A stretch of DNA of 64,000 nt from Pseudomonas fluvialis. Lineage in GTDB: Bacteria; Pseudomonadota; Gammaproteobacteria; Pseudomonadales; Pseudomonadaceae. The notes under the pieces are model-generated. The model worked only from the letters and a program-made list of their open reading frames with translations, was not told the DNA's origin and did not search any database. The first letter of the stretch is position 1; every line of letters begins with the position of its first letter. The DNA is taken from the NCBI RefSeq assembly GCF_002234375.1, contig NZ_NMQV01000013.1, forward strand, positions 62,001-126,000. The letters are read 5' to 3'. Made by a program: the position numbers and the translations under genes. Positions 53,523-63,793 of the stretch are shown here, piece by piece.

Positions 53523-53836
53523 GTTTCCTCCCTTCACGGCCGCACACAGACGGCCTTTCGCTGGCAGGGTAGCCCCGCCTGGCCATCGCAGCATTGCACA
53601 TGCGCCTGTCGGCCGCTGGCAATCTTGCCAACGCGCTGCCAATGGCCTGCTATTGATACGGCGCTGACTCAGCGAGGGTTTTGCCAACCCGAGACTACAG
53701 AGTGCGACCTGTTGTAATGCTGGCAGTATGCCTGAGCGCGAACGGCTTTGCACAAGCCTGCAGGCCCAATGCCATCAAGCACTTGCGCACTGCCGCACGA
53801 ACATGACAAAAAAGCGTCAGCTTTCCGACAGCAGCG
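53523..53836. other. Intergenic region upstream of the FimV-like gene
   Basis: This 314-base gap holds no ORF that I can support. A perfect 13-base palindrome (CGCTGA-C-TCAGCG, 53662-53674) about 140 bases upstream of the fimV-like start is the best candidate operator. Several GCCAA repeats surround it. I did not find a convincing promoter or terminator. Confidence 0.4.
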
Positions 53837-54280
53837 TCAAGGCTTCTCCAGCCTAGCCAGATTGCCAAGAATACGCTCATGCACCTGCTGACAGCGGCGC
53901 AGGTCTTCGGCCTCGATACCGGCAAAGGCTTCACGGCGCAACTGGGTGGAAATGGCTTCGATTTTCTCGATCAACGGCTTGGCCTTGGCACACAGCGCCA
54001 CCTGCTTGGCGCGCCGGTCCTCCGGCACGGCCAGGCGCTCGACCAAGCCTTGCGCCTCCAGCGAGTCCAGCAGCCGCGCCAGGGTCGGGCCTTCCACGCC
54101 AACGCTCTTGGCCAGCTCGCGCTGGGTAGGCAGATGATCGAAGCGCCCCAGATGCAGGAGCACCAGCCAGCGGGCCTGGGACAAGCCCAGGTCATTTAGC
54201 CGGCGGTCAATCTCGGCGCGCCAGCTGCGCGACATCTGCGCCAGCTGCATCGCAAAACGGTGTTGATCTGGGTAAGACAT
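53837..54280 (-). CDS. MarR/SlyA family transcriptional regulator
   Basis: The 147-residue protein has the MarR winged helix (LSQARWLVLLHLG; TQRELAKSVGVEGPTLARLLDSLEAQGLVERLAVPEDRRAKQ), with the wing carrying the conserved DRRA. It probably responds to a phenolic or oxidative signal. Its targets are not evident. A TAATAATTAG-type AT sequence (54302-54311 region) directly upstream of the start may be its own site. Confidence 0.92.
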   Translation of the reverse strand: MSYPDQHRFAMQLAQMSRSWRAEIDRRLNDLGLSQARWLVLLHLGRFDHLPTQRELAKSVGVEGPTLARLLDSLEAQGLVERLAVPEDRRAKQVALCAKAKPLIEKIEAISTQLRREAFAGIEAEDLRRCQQVHERILGNLARLEKP

Positions 54281-54350
54281 TCAAACGCCTGCCAGCAAAA
54301 ACTAATAATTAGTCGCCTAAGCATAACGTCGAAGATCGGCAAGGCCCAGC

Positions 54351-55367
54351 CTACCATTTGACGTACTGGTCCTCGACAAAGCCCCATTGGCCTTGCAAAG
54401 GCACGACTGTCTCGCCCGCAGGCCGCAGCACACCGTGGAAGCGACCGAATAACTGGCGGAAATCACTTGCAACAATCAGCGCATTCACCCGCTCATGATG
54501 CATGCCCGCCGGCTCAAAACGCAGCTCGACCTGGCCATCCTGGGAGCGAATCTGCCAGGGCTGCAGTGGCTGGCGACGGTCGAACTGAAAATGTACGCCG
54601 GACACCGGATACAACCGGCCATCCAGCCACAGGCAGTTTTCACTGAAGCTGGTCTCGTTAACCCCGCAGGACAGGTTGAGCCCCAGTCGTCGCCCGCCTA
54701 CCGCGCCGGACAGGCAGGCCCAGTTCCAGCAGGTCTGCGGGCGCAGGAAACCGGCCGTCCAGTCATGGTGGGCAAAAGCCTGCAAGGCCTGCAGATCAAA
54801 GTTGCCCAGGGCACTGCGCACCTGGCCGCTGCAGGTCACGCCGGCGACCTTCTGCGCATAGGCCCAGCCGTTGTTGGCAATCGGCGTGGCAATGCACATC
54901 GGCTGGAATGGCGGCTGCGCTTCGCTGAACGAAGCGTCGATCTGGGTACCATCGTCCAGCTCGACCCGCAGATGCTTCTCGGCACCGACAGCTTGGTTTT
55001 CCAGACGCAACAGATTGCCCCGCCAACGCAGCTGGCAGACACCCTGCTGGGGATTCTGGGAAAATTCGCAGCCGAGGCCCAGCGGCAATTTGAAGCGGCG
55101 CTCCAGCAGGCGGCCGGTAGCCGGCTGGAACAGGTAGACGAAGCCCACCCCCAGCAGGCTGAGATTGGCCAGCGCACAACCACCGATCAACTGGTCGCTG
55201 ATCAGCCCGAAATACTGGAACTGATGGAAACGCCGCCAGCGTGCCAGGGCGCCCAGACGCCGCCCCATGGGACTACGCAGGTCGTAATCGCGGTAGTTGA
55301 CCTGCGCGGGCGGCACATCGAACACCCCCAGACGCGGCTGGCCATTGGCCTGGATCAGCGGTTGCAT
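54351..55367 (-). CDS. DUF2804 family protein
   Basis: The 338-residue soluble protein shows the DUF2804 pattern, a beta-rich fold with HQFQYFGLISDQLIGGCALANL, HHDWTAGFLRPQTCWNWACLSG and HFQFDRRQPLQPWQI. The family resembles lipocalin/AttH-type hydroxysteroid or fatty acid-binding proteins, and its function is not established. No membrane segment or signal peptide is seen. It stands alone between MarR and an SDR gene in the same direction. Confidence 0.82.
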   Translation of the reverse strand: MQPLIQANGQPRLGVFDVPPAQVNYRDYDLRSPMGRRLGALARWRRFHQFQYFGLISDQLIGGCALANLSLLGVGFVYLFQPATGRLLERRFKLPLGLGCEFSQNPQQGVCQLRWRGNLLRLENQAVGAEKHLRVELDDGTQIDASFSEAQPPFQPMCIATPIANNGWAYAQKVAGVTCSGQVRSALGNFDLQALQAFAHHDWTAGFLRPQTCWNWACLSGAVGGRRLGLNLSCGVNETSFSENCLWLDGRLYPVSGVHFQFDRRQPLQPWQIRSQDGQVELRFEPAGMHHERVNALIVASDFRQLFGRFHGVLRPAGETVVPLQGQWGFVEDQYVKW

Positions 55368-55488
55368 GGTTATCCCCCTCTTCTGCTACAGGCCTGTGGT
55401 GCGCAGCCTGGCAGGCGCAGACTAGCCGAGCGGCCGCCGCACTGCAGCGACCCAAACGGCCAGAATCAGGGGCCAATCAGGCCAGTGC

Positions 55489-56232
55489 TCAGGACAGGGT
55501 GAAACCGTTATCCACGACCCAGTCCTGCCCCCACACGCCCCGCGCACCGCGCGACAACTGGAACAGCACCACTTCGGCAACCGCCGCCGCGTCAAGGAAC
55601 TCGCCACTCAGCAGGCGCTGGTTAACCCCGCTGGCCACCGCGGCCAGGGTCTCCTCCGGCAGGCCGAGCTTGCCCCAGATAGCCGTGGCGGTTGGACCGG
55701 GGGAAACCGTATTGACACGAATCTGCGCCGCAGCCAACTCCACCGCCAGGGTCCGTGCATAGGCCACCAGAGCGGCCTTGCTGGCAATATAGGCGGCCAG
55801 GCCAGGGAAGCTGCGCTGAACCAGGAAGGTGCCGATGAAAACCACCGCTGCCGGGCTGGCCAGCTGGCCGCGCAGTACCGCCAGGGTATTCAGCGCGCCG
55901 TCGCCATTCACCGCCCATTGCCGGGCAAAGGCCTGCGGCTGTACGCCCTCGGCCAACTCGGCAATACCGGCGTTGGGCACCAGATAATCAATCGCCCCCA
56001 GCGGCTGCACATAGCGCGCCAGGGCCTGCAGATCAGCCGGCTGTGTGACGTCACCCGCCAGCCAGTGCAGCTGTTGCGGATAAGCGTGCTGCAAGGGCGC
56101 CAGCTCACCCAGGGTGCGCGACATGCCCACCACGCGCGTGCCCGCTTCCAGGAGCAGACGACAGACCTCCAGACCAATGCCCGAGCTGCAACCGGTCACC
56201 ACCGCCAGACGTTGGGAGAATTCGTTATGCAT
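55489..56232 (-). CDS. Short-chain dehydrogenase/reductase
   Basis: The 247-residue enzyme has the SDR cofactor motif TGCSSGIG, the NAG motif (VPNAGIAEL), and the catalytic YIASK lysine-tyrosine pair. Arg following the glycine motif (MSRTLGEL) suggests NADPH preference. The substrate is unknown. It lies 115 bases after recQ and 121 bases before the DUF2804 gene. Confidence 0.9.
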   Translation of the reverse strand: MHNEFSQRLAVVTGCSSGIGLEVCRLLLEAGTRVVGMSRTLGELAPLQHAYPQQLHWLAGDVTQPADLQALARYVQPLGAIDYLVPNAGIAELAEGVQPQAFARQWAVNGDGALNTLAVLRGQLASPAAVVFIGTFLVQRSFPGLAAYIASKAALVAYARTLAVELAAAQIRVNTVSPGPTATAIWGKLGLPEETLAAVASGVNQRLLSGEFLDAAAVAEVVLFQLSRGARGVWGQDWVVDNGFTLS

Positions 56233-56347
56233 AGACAGGCCTCGCTGCGCTGATCGTCAATGTAGGGCGCACTATCCAGCGCAGCGCTGCGTAGCGCCCA
56301 TGATGGCGATCAACTTTTACCCGCCACACCAGCGCGTAATCCCGGCA

Positions 56348-58471
56348 CTACAGCTCGAACTCGGCCTGCAAGGCGGCGCGCACGCAATGCAGCACGCCCA
56401 GCTCGACACGACCGGCAAAGCGTTCGGCCAGCTCGCTGACAGCCGGCAGTTCACCCTCGCCCTCGAGAAAGGCGTCCTGCAGCTCCTCACGCAGCGCTTC
56501 GGGCAGGTCGAGGGCCTGCTCCAGGCTCAGCTGCTGGGCAGCCAGTGCTTCGGCGAGCAGGGCATACACCTGTTTCTCCGAGCAATGCAGCTGACGGGCC
56601 ATCTGCGCCGGAGTCATGCCGGCACGTGCCAGGCTAACCAGTTCGTGGCGCAGGTCGCGGGCCGCTGCCGGGCCGCCATCACCCGCCAACACGTCAAGAA
56701 AGGCCTGGCCATAACGCTCCAGCTTACGCGCCCCGACCCCGCTGACCTGCGCCATGTCACTGAGCGAGCGCGGCTGGCGACGCAGCATCTCCAGCAAGGT
56801 GGCGTCCGGAAAGATCACGTAGGGCGGCACGCTGTGTTCTTCGGCCAGTTGCCGGCGCAAACTGCGCAAGGCTTCCCACTGCGCCCGCTCCTCGCCACGT
56901 ACCAGCGAGCTGGCCGCACTGGCCGCTGGCTTGGCGGTCTTGCTCGGCAGCGGCTCGCGGCGCAATTCCAACTGCACCTCGCCACGCAACAACGGCCGAC
57001 ACTGCTCGGTCAAACGCAAGCCACCGTAGCCATCCAGATCGATGTCCGCCAAACCCCGCGCCACCAGCTGACGGAACAGGGTGCGCCATTCGGCTTCGCT
57101 CAGCCCCTTGCCGACACCGAACACCGACAAATGCTGGTGTCCGGCACTACGGATCTTCTCGTTGTCACGTCCCAGCAGGATGTCGACCAGATGCCCGACG
57201 CCATAACGCTGGCCGCTGCGATAGATGGCCGACAACGCCTGGCGCGCCGCTTCGCTGGCGTCCCAGGTCTGCACACCATCGACACAGATATCGCAATGCC
57301 CGCAGGGTTGCTCCAGCACTTCATCGAAGTAGGCCAGCAACGCCTGGCGACGACAGCGGGTTTCCTCACACAGCGCCAACATGGCGTCGAGCTTGTGCTG
57401 CTCAACCCGTTTGTGGCGTTCGTCACCCTCGGAATTGCTGAGCATCTGTTTGAGGAAAATCACATCCTGCAGGCCATAGGCCATCCAGGCATCGGCGGGC
57501 AGCCCATCGCGTCCGGCGCGTCCGGTTTCCTGGTAGTACGCTTCCAGGCTCTTGGGCAGATCAAGGTGGCAGACGAAACGCACGTTCGGCTTGTCGATGC
57601 CCATGCCGAAGGCAATGGTCGCCACCATGATCAGCCCTTCCTCGTTGAGAAAGCGCTTCTGGTGATAGGCCCGCAACTCGTTGCTCAAGCCGGCGTGATA
57701 GGGCAAGGCCGGATAGCCCTGTGCCGAGAGAAACTCGGCAACTTCCTCGACCTTCTTGCGTGACAGGCAATAGACGATACCGGCATCGCCCTTGCGCGCA
57801 GCGAGGAAGGCCAGCAACTGCTTGCGGGGCTGATCCTTGGGCTGGATGCGGTAGAAGATGTTCGGCCGGTCGAAACTCGACAGGTAGCGCCGGGCCTCCT
57901 GCAGCTGCAGGCGCTGGACGATTTCCTCGCGGGTGCGCTTGTCTGCGGTGGCCGTCAGGGCCAGGCGCGGCACCTGGGGAAACAGCTCGGCCAACTGGCC
58001 CAACTGCAGGTACTCGGGACGAAAATCATGCCCCCATTGCGAGACGCAGTGCGCCTCGTCGATGGCAAACAGGGCAATCCGCAGGCGCTGCAGGAAAGCC
58101 AGCATGCGCGGCTGCACCAGACGTTCCGGGGCCAGGTAGAGAAACTTGATCTGCCCGGCACGAATGCGCTCGGCGATCTCGCGCTGCTCTTCGGCACCCA
58201 GTGTCGAGTTGAGTGCCACGGCCGCCACGCCCAGTTCATCGAGGGTCGCGACCTGGTCTTCCATCAAGGCGATCAGCGGCGAGACCACCACTGCCAAGCC
58301 TTCGCGCAACAGGCCAGGCACCTGATAGCACAACGACTTGCCGCCGCCGGTAGGCATCAGCACCAGGGCATCGGCGCCTGCGGCCACGCTCTCGACAATC
58401 GCCGCCTGCTGACCGCGAAAGGCGTCGTAACCGAAAACATCCTTGAGGATATGTAGCGCAGCTGAAGACAT
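56348..58471 (-). CDS. recQ: ATP-dependent DNA helicase RecQ
   Basis: The 707-residue helicase has motif [13 protein letters not shown], the DEAH box [18 protein letters not shown], motif [14 protein letters not shown], the RecQ zinc cysteines ([16 protein letters not shown]), an RQC domain and a C-terminal HRDC domain (residues about 525-600). It acts in recombination and stalled-fork repair. Length is normal for Pseudomonas RecQ. It is divergent from the YecA-like gene. Confidence 0.97.
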   Translation of the reverse strand: MSSAALHILKDVFGYDAFRGQQAAIVESVAAGADALVLMPTGGGKSLCYQVPGLLREGLAVVVSPLIALMEDQVATLDELGVAAVALNSTLGAEEQREIAERIRAGQIKFLYLAPERLVQPRMLAFLQRLRIALFAIDEAHCVSQWGHDFRPEYLQLGQLAELFPQVPRLALTATADKRTREEIVQRLQLQEARRYLSSFDRPNIFYRIQPKDQPRKQLLAFLAARKGDAGIVYCLSRKKVEEVAEFLSAQGYPALPYHAGLSNELRAYHQKRFLNEEGLIMVATIAFGMGIDKPNVRFVCHLDLPKSLEAYYQETGRAGRDGLPADAWMAYGLQDVIFLKQMLSNSEGDERHKRVEQHKLDAMLALCEETRCRRQALLAYFDEVLEQPCGHCDICVDGVQTWDASEAARQALSAIYRSGQRYGVGHLVDILLGRDNEKIRSAGHQHLSVFGVGKGLSEAEWRTLFRQLVARGLADIDLDGYGGLRLTEQCRPLLRGEVQLELRREPLPSKTAKPAASAASSLVRGEERAQWEALRSLRRQLAEEHSVPPYVIFPDATLLEMLRRQPRSLSDMAQVSGVGARKLERYGQAFLDVLAGDGGPAAARDLRHELVSLARAGMTPAQMARQLHCSEKQVYALLAEALAAQQLSLEQALDLPEALREELQDAFLEGEGELPAVSELAERFAGRVELGVLHCVRAALQAEFEL

Positions 58472-58617
58472 ACAGGCTCCCGAAAGCAGGCCGCGCAGTA
58501 TACGCCAGGCGGCCTGCAGCGGGGGGCTCGCCAGCCAGCGTGCCGCAGCGCGCGGCCGTGCTTTTGCCCGACAGGCGGGCTAGAATCAGCATTCGCATTC
58601 TTTCCAGGTGGTTACCC

Positions 58618-59205
58618 ATGTCCTTCGCCGAGCAACTGTCCCGCTTGCAAGCCTTCCTCGATGCCGATGACCTGCACGAGCAGGCGCTGGACTACATTGC
58701 CGCCCACGGTTACCTCACCGCCCTGGCCATCTGCCCTGAGCCGGTTGCCGAGCGCGAGTGGATCGATGCCCTGTTCGCCGAGCCGCCGCATTACCGCAGC
58801 GACGCCGAACGCGACGAGATCGAAGCCACCCTGGTTCACCTCAAGACCCACATCAGCCGTCAGCTGGCCGGTGAAGAAGAACCCGAGCTGCCTTGCGACC
58901 TGGACCTGGGCGACGAGCCGGATGACTCCGACCTGCGCGGCTGGTGCATCGGCTTCATGGAAGGCGTGTTCCTGCGTGAAGCCGTATGGTTCGAGGATGC
59001 CGAAGACGAAGTCAGCGAACTGCTGCTGCCGATCATGGTGGCGTCCGGGCTGTTCGACGAACAGCCGGAGTTTGCCGAAATCGCCCGTGACCAGGACCTG
59101 GTCGACAGCATGGTCGAGCAGATCCCCGAAGTGCTCACCGCCCTGTTCCTGCTGACCCAGGCGCCGGAAGAAAAGCCGGCACTGCTCAAGCCGCGTCACC
59201 ACTGA
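58618..59205 (+). CDS. YecA / UPF0149 family protein
   Basis: The 195-residue acidic protein matches UPF0149/YecA: FAEQLSRLQAFLDADDLHE, LRGWCIGFMEGVFLREAVW and LLPIMVASGLFDE. The family has no settled function. AGGTGG is eight bases before the ATG at 58618, and that N-terminus fits the family better than 58540. It is followed seven bases later by a DUF454 gene. Confidence 0.9.
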   Translation: MSFAEQLSRLQAFLDADDLHEQALDYIAAHGYLTALAICPEPVAEREWIDALFAEPPHYRSDAERDEIEATLVHLKTHISRQLAGEEEPELPCDLDLGDEPDDSDLRGWCIGFMEGVFLREAVWFEDAEDEVSELLLPIMVASGLFDEQPEFAEIARDQDLVDSMVEQIPEVLTALFLLTQAPEEKPALLKPRHH

Positions 59206-59212
59206 GTAGCGC

Positions 59213-59602
59213 ATGGCGGCCCGCCCGCATCGCTCGCTAATGATCCGCCTGCTGCTCCTGACAGTGGGCTGGTTGAGCGTCGGGCTGGGCGTGCTGGGGA
59301 TTTTCCTGCCAGTACTGCCGACCACACCCTTCCTGCTGCTGGCCGCCGCCTGCTTCATGCGCAGTTCACAGCGTTTCTACCTGTGGCTGACCCACCATCG
59401 CCACCTTGGCCCGTGGATCCGCGACTACCTGAACGGCCAGGGTATTCCGCGCCGGGCCAAGGCCTATGCGATTGGCCTGATGTGGCTGTCCATCCTCCTC
59501 TCAGCCTACCTGGTACCCGTACCCTGGGTTCGCGTACTGCTGCTGATCAGCGCCAGCCTGGTCAGCCTGTACATTCTGCGCCTGCCCACCTTGCCGCGCT
59601 AA
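59213..59602 (+). CDS. DUF454 (YbaN-like) inner membrane protein
   Basis: The 129-residue protein has two N-terminal hydrophobic helices (LGVLGIFLPVLPTTPFLLLAAACF, a DUF454 hallmark) and two more near residues 85-125, with the soluble motif RSSQRFYLWLTHHR between. The function is unknown. It is probably co-transcribed with the YecA-like gene, and its stop overlaps the convergent DTW gene by four bases. Confidence 0.9.
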   Translation: MAARPHRSLMIRLLLLTVGWLSVGLGVLGIFLPVLPTTPFLLLAAACFMRSSQRFYLWLTHHRHLGPWIRDYLNGQGIPRRAKAYAIGLMWLSILLSAYLVPVPWVRVLLLISASLVSLYILRLPTLPR

Positions 59603-60207
59603 TCGGCGGGCTGCGTAGGCTTAGGCGAATGATGACGCTGGTACAGCACATCGCCCATCGCGGCGATCTGCCCATCGATAAGCGCCTCGAACGGCGCCAA
59701 CAGTTCAGCAAAGCGCCCCTCGCCTTCCTGCAACTGCAACGCCACGACAACCGCCTCGATAGTCGACAGGGCACCTGCCTGCGGCGCCTTGCGCAGGCGA
59801 TAACGCGAGGACAAACCGTCGGGCAGGCAGACCCGCGGCAGCGTCTGCAACAGCGGATTGCAGTAGAGCAGTCGGCGCGCCTTGCGCCAGGTACCGTCCG
59901 GCACGATCAGGCGCAGTGGCCGGTCATCGCCCTGCACCGGCAGCACGCGGGCTGACTCACCCGGGAACAGCAGGCAATCACGATAGCCCTGGTCGAGCCA
60001 GGCCGGCAGTTCGGCGAACACCTCGCCGATTTCCAAGCGGGCGTTGAGCAACCCGAGCGCCGCCAGGCGTGCCGTATTCAGGGCATGTCGTTGCTCGTCG
60101 GGGTGTTGCAGGATCAGCAGGTGAGTCTGACTGGGCAGGCGCGGAATAAGCCGGCACAGGCAGTGGCTAAGCGGGCGCTGACACTGCATACAGCGGGGAC
60201 GGGACAT
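59599..60207 (-). CDS. tapT: DTW-domain tRNA-uridine aminocarboxypropyltransferase
   Basis: The 202-residue protein has an N-terminal zinc-type cysteine cluster (RPRCMQCQRPLSHCLC) and the DTW signature VPDGTWRKARRLL. This family (TapT/YfiP) installs acp3U at position 47 of some tRNAs using S-adenosylmethionine. The gene stands alone and is convergent with DUF454. Confidence 0.87.
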   Translation of the reverse strand: MSRPRCMQCQRPLSHCLCRLIPRLPSQTHLLILQHPDEQRHALNTARLAALGLLNARLEIGEVFAELPAWLDQGYRDCLLFPGESARVLPVQGDDRPLRLIVPDGTWRKARRLLYCNPLLQTLPRVCLPDGLSSRYRLRKAPQAGALSTIEAVVVALQLQEGEGRFAELLAPFEALIDGQIAAMGDVLYQRHHSPKPTQPAD

Positions 60208-60252
60208 AGCAACTCCTGGATGGCGGGCCAGTATGCCATGCCCTTCCGTGAC

Positions 60253-61818
60253 TCAGCGGTTGAACCGTTCGGCCAAGCTATGCAGCGCGTCAGCCATATG
60301 CTGCAACTCCGCGGCGATCTGTGCGCCCTGACCAGCCTGTTGCGTGCTGTGCTCGGACAGCTCGGCAATCCGGCAAATCTGCCGGCTGATGTCCTCGGCG
60401 ACATGACTTTGCTCTTCGGCTGCCGACGCCATTTGTTGGGTCATCAGGGTAATCTGCGAGACCGAGTCGGTAATCCCGCTCAGTGCCGTACGCACCGACT
60501 CGACGCTACTGACACTGTCACGCGAAATTGCCTCGCCACGCCCGGCGGTCTGCACGGCACGCTCAGCCCCCTGACGCAGCGCGGCAATGATCTGCTGGAT
60601 CTGCTCGGTAGACTCACGGGTACGTGTCGCCAGGGCACGTACCTCGTCGGCCACCACCGCAAAACCACGCCCCTGCTCGCCCGCCCGCGCCGCTTCGATG
60701 GCCGCATTCAGCGCCAGTAGATTGGTCTGCTCGGCAATCGAGGTAATCACGTCGGCAACGCTGCCAATCGACTGGGTAGCCGAAGCCAACTCATTCACAG
60801 CCTGGTCGATATCATGCACAGCACGCGCCATCTGCAACATCGACTCGACGCTGCCGCCGACCAGATCACGCCCTTGCCGGGCCAGTTGGTCGGCCTCTTC
60901 GGCAGCATGGCTGGTGTGTTGTACGTTGTGCGCTACTTCCTGAATGGTGGTAGCCATTTCGGTGATCGCCGTGGCCGACTGGTCGGTCTCACTGCGCTGC
61001 TGATCCAGCAGGTCGGCCTCGGCAGTAGCCAGGCGTGCCGACTCGGCAGCACGACGGCGCACGCCTTCGGCGACATCCTCCAGGCGGGTCAGCGCAGTTT
61101 GCATGCGCACTTCCTCGCTGATCATGGCCATGTCCAGCAAGGCCTGCGCACCGCGGCGGTCCGTATAGGTCAAGGCTACCAGGGCACTGGTGAAAGCCTT
61201 GGGATGCTCGGCCAGCGTTTCACGCATGGCCTGGCGTTGGCGATACAACTGCACGGCACCGGCGACAAACAGACTGACCACACTCAGCAGCATGGCCAGC
61301 CAGCCGGGCCACAACCACTGGCCCAGGAGCAACACAACCCCCGCCAGCAACAACGGCCAGGACTGACGCAAGTCTTCGGTCCAGGACTGCCAGCGCGGCA
61401 CTGGGGGTTTCCCAGCCCGCAAGCGCGCATACAGTGCACTGGCACGCGCCTTCTGTGCCTGGCTGGGCAAGGTACGCACCGACTCATAGCCAATCATCTG
61501 GTTGTTTTCGTAGATGGGCGTGACATAAGCACTGACCCAGTAGAAATCACCCTGTTTACAGCGATTCTTCACCAGTCCCATCCAGGGCTTGCCCTGCTTG
61601 AGGGTGTCCCACATATGCGCAAACACAGCGCCCGGCATATCCGGGTGGCGCACCAGGTTATGCGGCTGCCCCAGCAGCTCTTCGCGGGCAAAGCCACTGA
61701 TGGCAACGAAGGCGTCGTTGCAATAGGTGATCTTGCCGTGCAGGTCGGTGGTGGAGATCAATCGTTCCCGAGCGGAAAAAGTCCGTTCGTGCTGAGTAAC
61801 CGGCAGATTGCTGCGCAT
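60253..61818 (-). CDS. aer: Aer-type aerotaxis chemoreceptor
   Basis: The 521-residue protein resembles Aer: N-terminal PAS domain with [20 protein letters not shown] and [13 protein letters not shown], a double membrane segment ([32 protein letters not shown]), HAMP-like region, and an MCP signalling tip ([32 protein letters not shown]). It senses redox or energy state through a PAS flavin. No CheR-binding pentapeptide is seen at the C-terminus. No FliA promoter was found; its leader has tandem CGAAACG repeats. Confidence 0.93.
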   Translation of the reverse strand: MRSNLPVTQHERTFSARERLISTTDLHGKITYCNDAFVAISGFAREELLGQPHNLVRHPDMPGAVFAHMWDTLKQGKPWMGLVKNRCKQGDFYWVSAYVTPIYENNQMIGYESVRTLPSQAQKARASALYARLRAGKPPVPRWQSWTEDLRQSWPLLLAGVVLLLGQWLWPGWLAMLLSVVSLFVAGAVQLYRQRQAMRETLAEHPKAFTSALVALTYTDRRGAQALLDMAMISEEVRMQTALTRLEDVAEGVRRRAAESARLATAEADLLDQQRSETDQSATAITEMATTIQEVAHNVQHTSHAAEEADQLARQGRDLVGGSVESMLQMARAVHDIDQAVNELASATQSIGSVADVITSIAEQTNLLALNAAIEAARAGEQGRGFAVVADEVRALATRTRESTEQIQQIIAALRQGAERAVQTAGRGEAISRDSVSSVESVRTALSGITDSVSQITLMTQQMASAAEEQSHVAEDISRQICRIAELSEHSTQQAGQGAQIAAELQHMADALHSLAERFNR

Positions 61819-61969
61819 ACTGGCAATACCTGGCTTCCTTGGACGAAACGCGAAACGCGAGACACTGCCAAGTAATAGATCAGCTCAGGAAAACCTGCCG
61901 AAACGGTCGAGCATTTTTTTGTAACAGCCTCCCGGCGACAGCACATCACCGGGAGACCCGCAGCGCTTG

Positions 61970-63700
61970 TCAGCTGGGCGTGCTGAGCACTTCCTGGCGC
62001 CGGTAGGGGAACACATCGATCACCTTGCCGGCGCGAATGGCCTCCTGCAGACCCTGCCAGTATTCCGGGGTAAACAGGTCGCCATGCAGCTGATTGAACA
62101 GCCGGCGCTGGCGTATATCGGCAAACAGGAAGGTCGGAAATTCCTCGGGGAACACATCGTTGGGCCCCACCGAGTACCAGGGTTCGCTGGACATCTCGTC
62201 CTCCGGGTAACGGGCTGGCGGAATGCGCCGGAAGTTCACCTCGGTGAGGTAGCAGATCTCGTCGTAGTCGTAGAACACCACGCGGCCATGGCGAGTCACG
62301 CCGAAGTTCTTCAGCAGCATGTCGCCCGGGAAGATATTCGCGGCAGCCAGTTGCTTGATGGCCAGCCCGTACTCTTCCAGTGCCGCCCGTACCTGCGCTT
62401 CGTTGGCCTGCTCCAGATAGAGGTTAAGCGGCGTCATGCGTCGCTCCGTCCAGCAGTGACGCACCAACACCACATCACCCTCGACCTGCACCGTGGAAGG
62501 CGCCACTTCGAGCAATTCGGCCAGGCATTCGGGTTCGAACTTGGAAAGCGGGAAGCGGAAGTCGGCAAACTCCTGGGTATCGGCCATGCGTCCGACACGG
62601 TCAACGCTCTTCACCATGCGGTACTTCTCGATCACCGTAGCGCGGTCGACGTTCTTCGACGGCGAGAAACGATCCTTGATGATCTTGAACACCGTATTGA
62701 AGCCCGGCAGGGTAAACACGCTCATGACCATGCCGCGCACCCCGGGCGCCATGATGAAGCGGTCATCGGTGCTGGCCAGATGGCGGATCAGCGCGCGATA
62801 GAACTCCGACTTGCCGTGTTTGTAGAAGCCGATAGAGGTATACAGCTCGGCAATGTGCTTGCCGGGCATGATCTGCCGCAGGAAGCCGATGAACTCGGCC
62901 GGGTAACCAACCCGCACCATGAAATAGGAGCGTGTGAAGGAGAAGATGATCGACACCTCCGCCTCGTCGGTGATCAGCGCATCGATGACGATGCCCTGCC
63001 CTTCGTGGTGCAGGAAGGGAATCACCAGCGGCCATTGCTCGTCGCGGGTGAACAGGCGACCTACCACATAGGCCCCCTTGTTGCGGTACAGCCGCGAGCT
63101 GTACAGCTCGATGGTCAGCTCAGGATCCTTGCACACCCAGTCTGGCAAGTTGTCCTGCAACTGCCGGGTCAGTCGCTCAAGATCCGCCGGCAGATCCACA
63201 TAGGCCACTTCAAACTTGTACTCCTCGAAGATCTGCGCCAGACAGCTCTTCAAATTACCCTGCGGGTGGTAAGTACGTACCTGTGGTGGCCGCTCGTTGA
63301 CCCGCAGTGCCGGGCGGGTGGTATGGATGAACATACAGCCGTCACTGATCTGGTCATGGCTGAACAGGCTGCAAAAGATCGAGTTGTACCAGGTCTCGGC
63401 CAGCTCATCATCGAAACGACTGTCGATCTGCGTGATGTAGGCGCTCTTGACCAGCGGCCAGTGCTGAACATCCAGTAACTGCTCGCCGGTAAAGGCCTGG
63501 CGCAGTGTCTGGATGGTCTGTTCGACCTTTTCCTCATAGAGGTTGATGCGGGCCGCCGACGCCTGCTGGATTTCCTGCCATTGCGCTTGCTGGAAGCGCG
63601 TGCGTCCGCCATTGGTGATCTGGCGGAACTGCTCACGATAGTCGTCGAAACCCTCGAGAATCTGTCGGGCGATTTCGCCCGCCGGCCACTGCTGCCCCAT
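61970..63700 (-). CDS. aceK: Isocitrate dehydrogenase kinase/phosphatase AceK
   Basis: The 576-residue bifunctional enzyme phosphorylates and dephosphorylates isocitrate dehydrogenase to direct carbon to the glyoxylate shunt. The AceK ATP-binding motif [13 protein letters not shown] and the catalytic [20 protein letters not shown] are present. The start at 63700 gives [20 protein letters not shown], like PAO1 AceK, with AGGGG upstream; 63733 would add 11 residues. A CTCCCGG/CCGGGAG inverted repeat (61929-61955) follows the stop without a U-run. Confidence 0.97.
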   Translation of the reverse strand: MGQQWPAGEIARQILEGFDDYREQFRQITNGGRTRFQQAQWQEIQQASAARINLYEEKVEQTIQTLRQAFTGEQLLDVQHWPLVKSAYITQIDSRFDDELAETWYNSIFCSLFSHDQISDGCMFIHTTRPALRVNERPPQVRTYHPQGNLKSCLAQIFEEYKFEVAYVDLPADLERLTRQLQDNLPDWVCKDPELTIELYSSRLYRNKGAYVVGRLFTRDEQWPLVIPFLHHEGQGIVIDALITDEAEVSIIFSFTRSYFMVRVGYPAEFIGFLRQIMPGKHIAELYTSIGFYKHGKSEFYRALIRHLASTDDRFIMAPGVRGMVMSVFTLPGFNTVFKIIKDRFSPSKNVDRATVIEKYRMVKSVDRVGRMADTQEFADFRFPLSKFEPECLAELLEVAPSTVQVEGDVVLVRHCWTERRMTPLNLYLEQANEAQVRAALEEYGLAIKQLAAANIFPGDMLLKNFGVTRHGRVVFYDYDEICYLTEVNFRRIPPARYPEDEMSSEPWYSVGPNDVFPEEFPTFLFADIRQRRLFNQLHGDLFTPEYWQGLQEAIRAGKVIDVFPYRRQEVLSTPS

Positions 63701-63793
63701 GGAAAGCCCCTGCACTGCGTTGTTCGAAGGCATCAGAGTAGGGGCTGCGAGGGGCTGACCGCAACTGGCCGAAAGACTCAGGAACGGCCCGCC

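Noticed and set aside
56114..57763. 549-residue plus-strand ORF opposite recQ
   Set aside because: Antisense shadow; RecQ motifs on the other strand are complete.
61819..61920. Sigma-28 promoter for aer
   Set aside because: Best -10 (GCTGATCT) lacks a matching -35.
61929..61955. Rho-independent terminator of aceK
   Set aside because: A 7-bp inverted repeat exists but is followed by A residues, not U, in the aceK direction.
61967..63478. 503-residue plus-strand ORF opposite aceK
   Set aside because: Antisense shadow with low-information composition.
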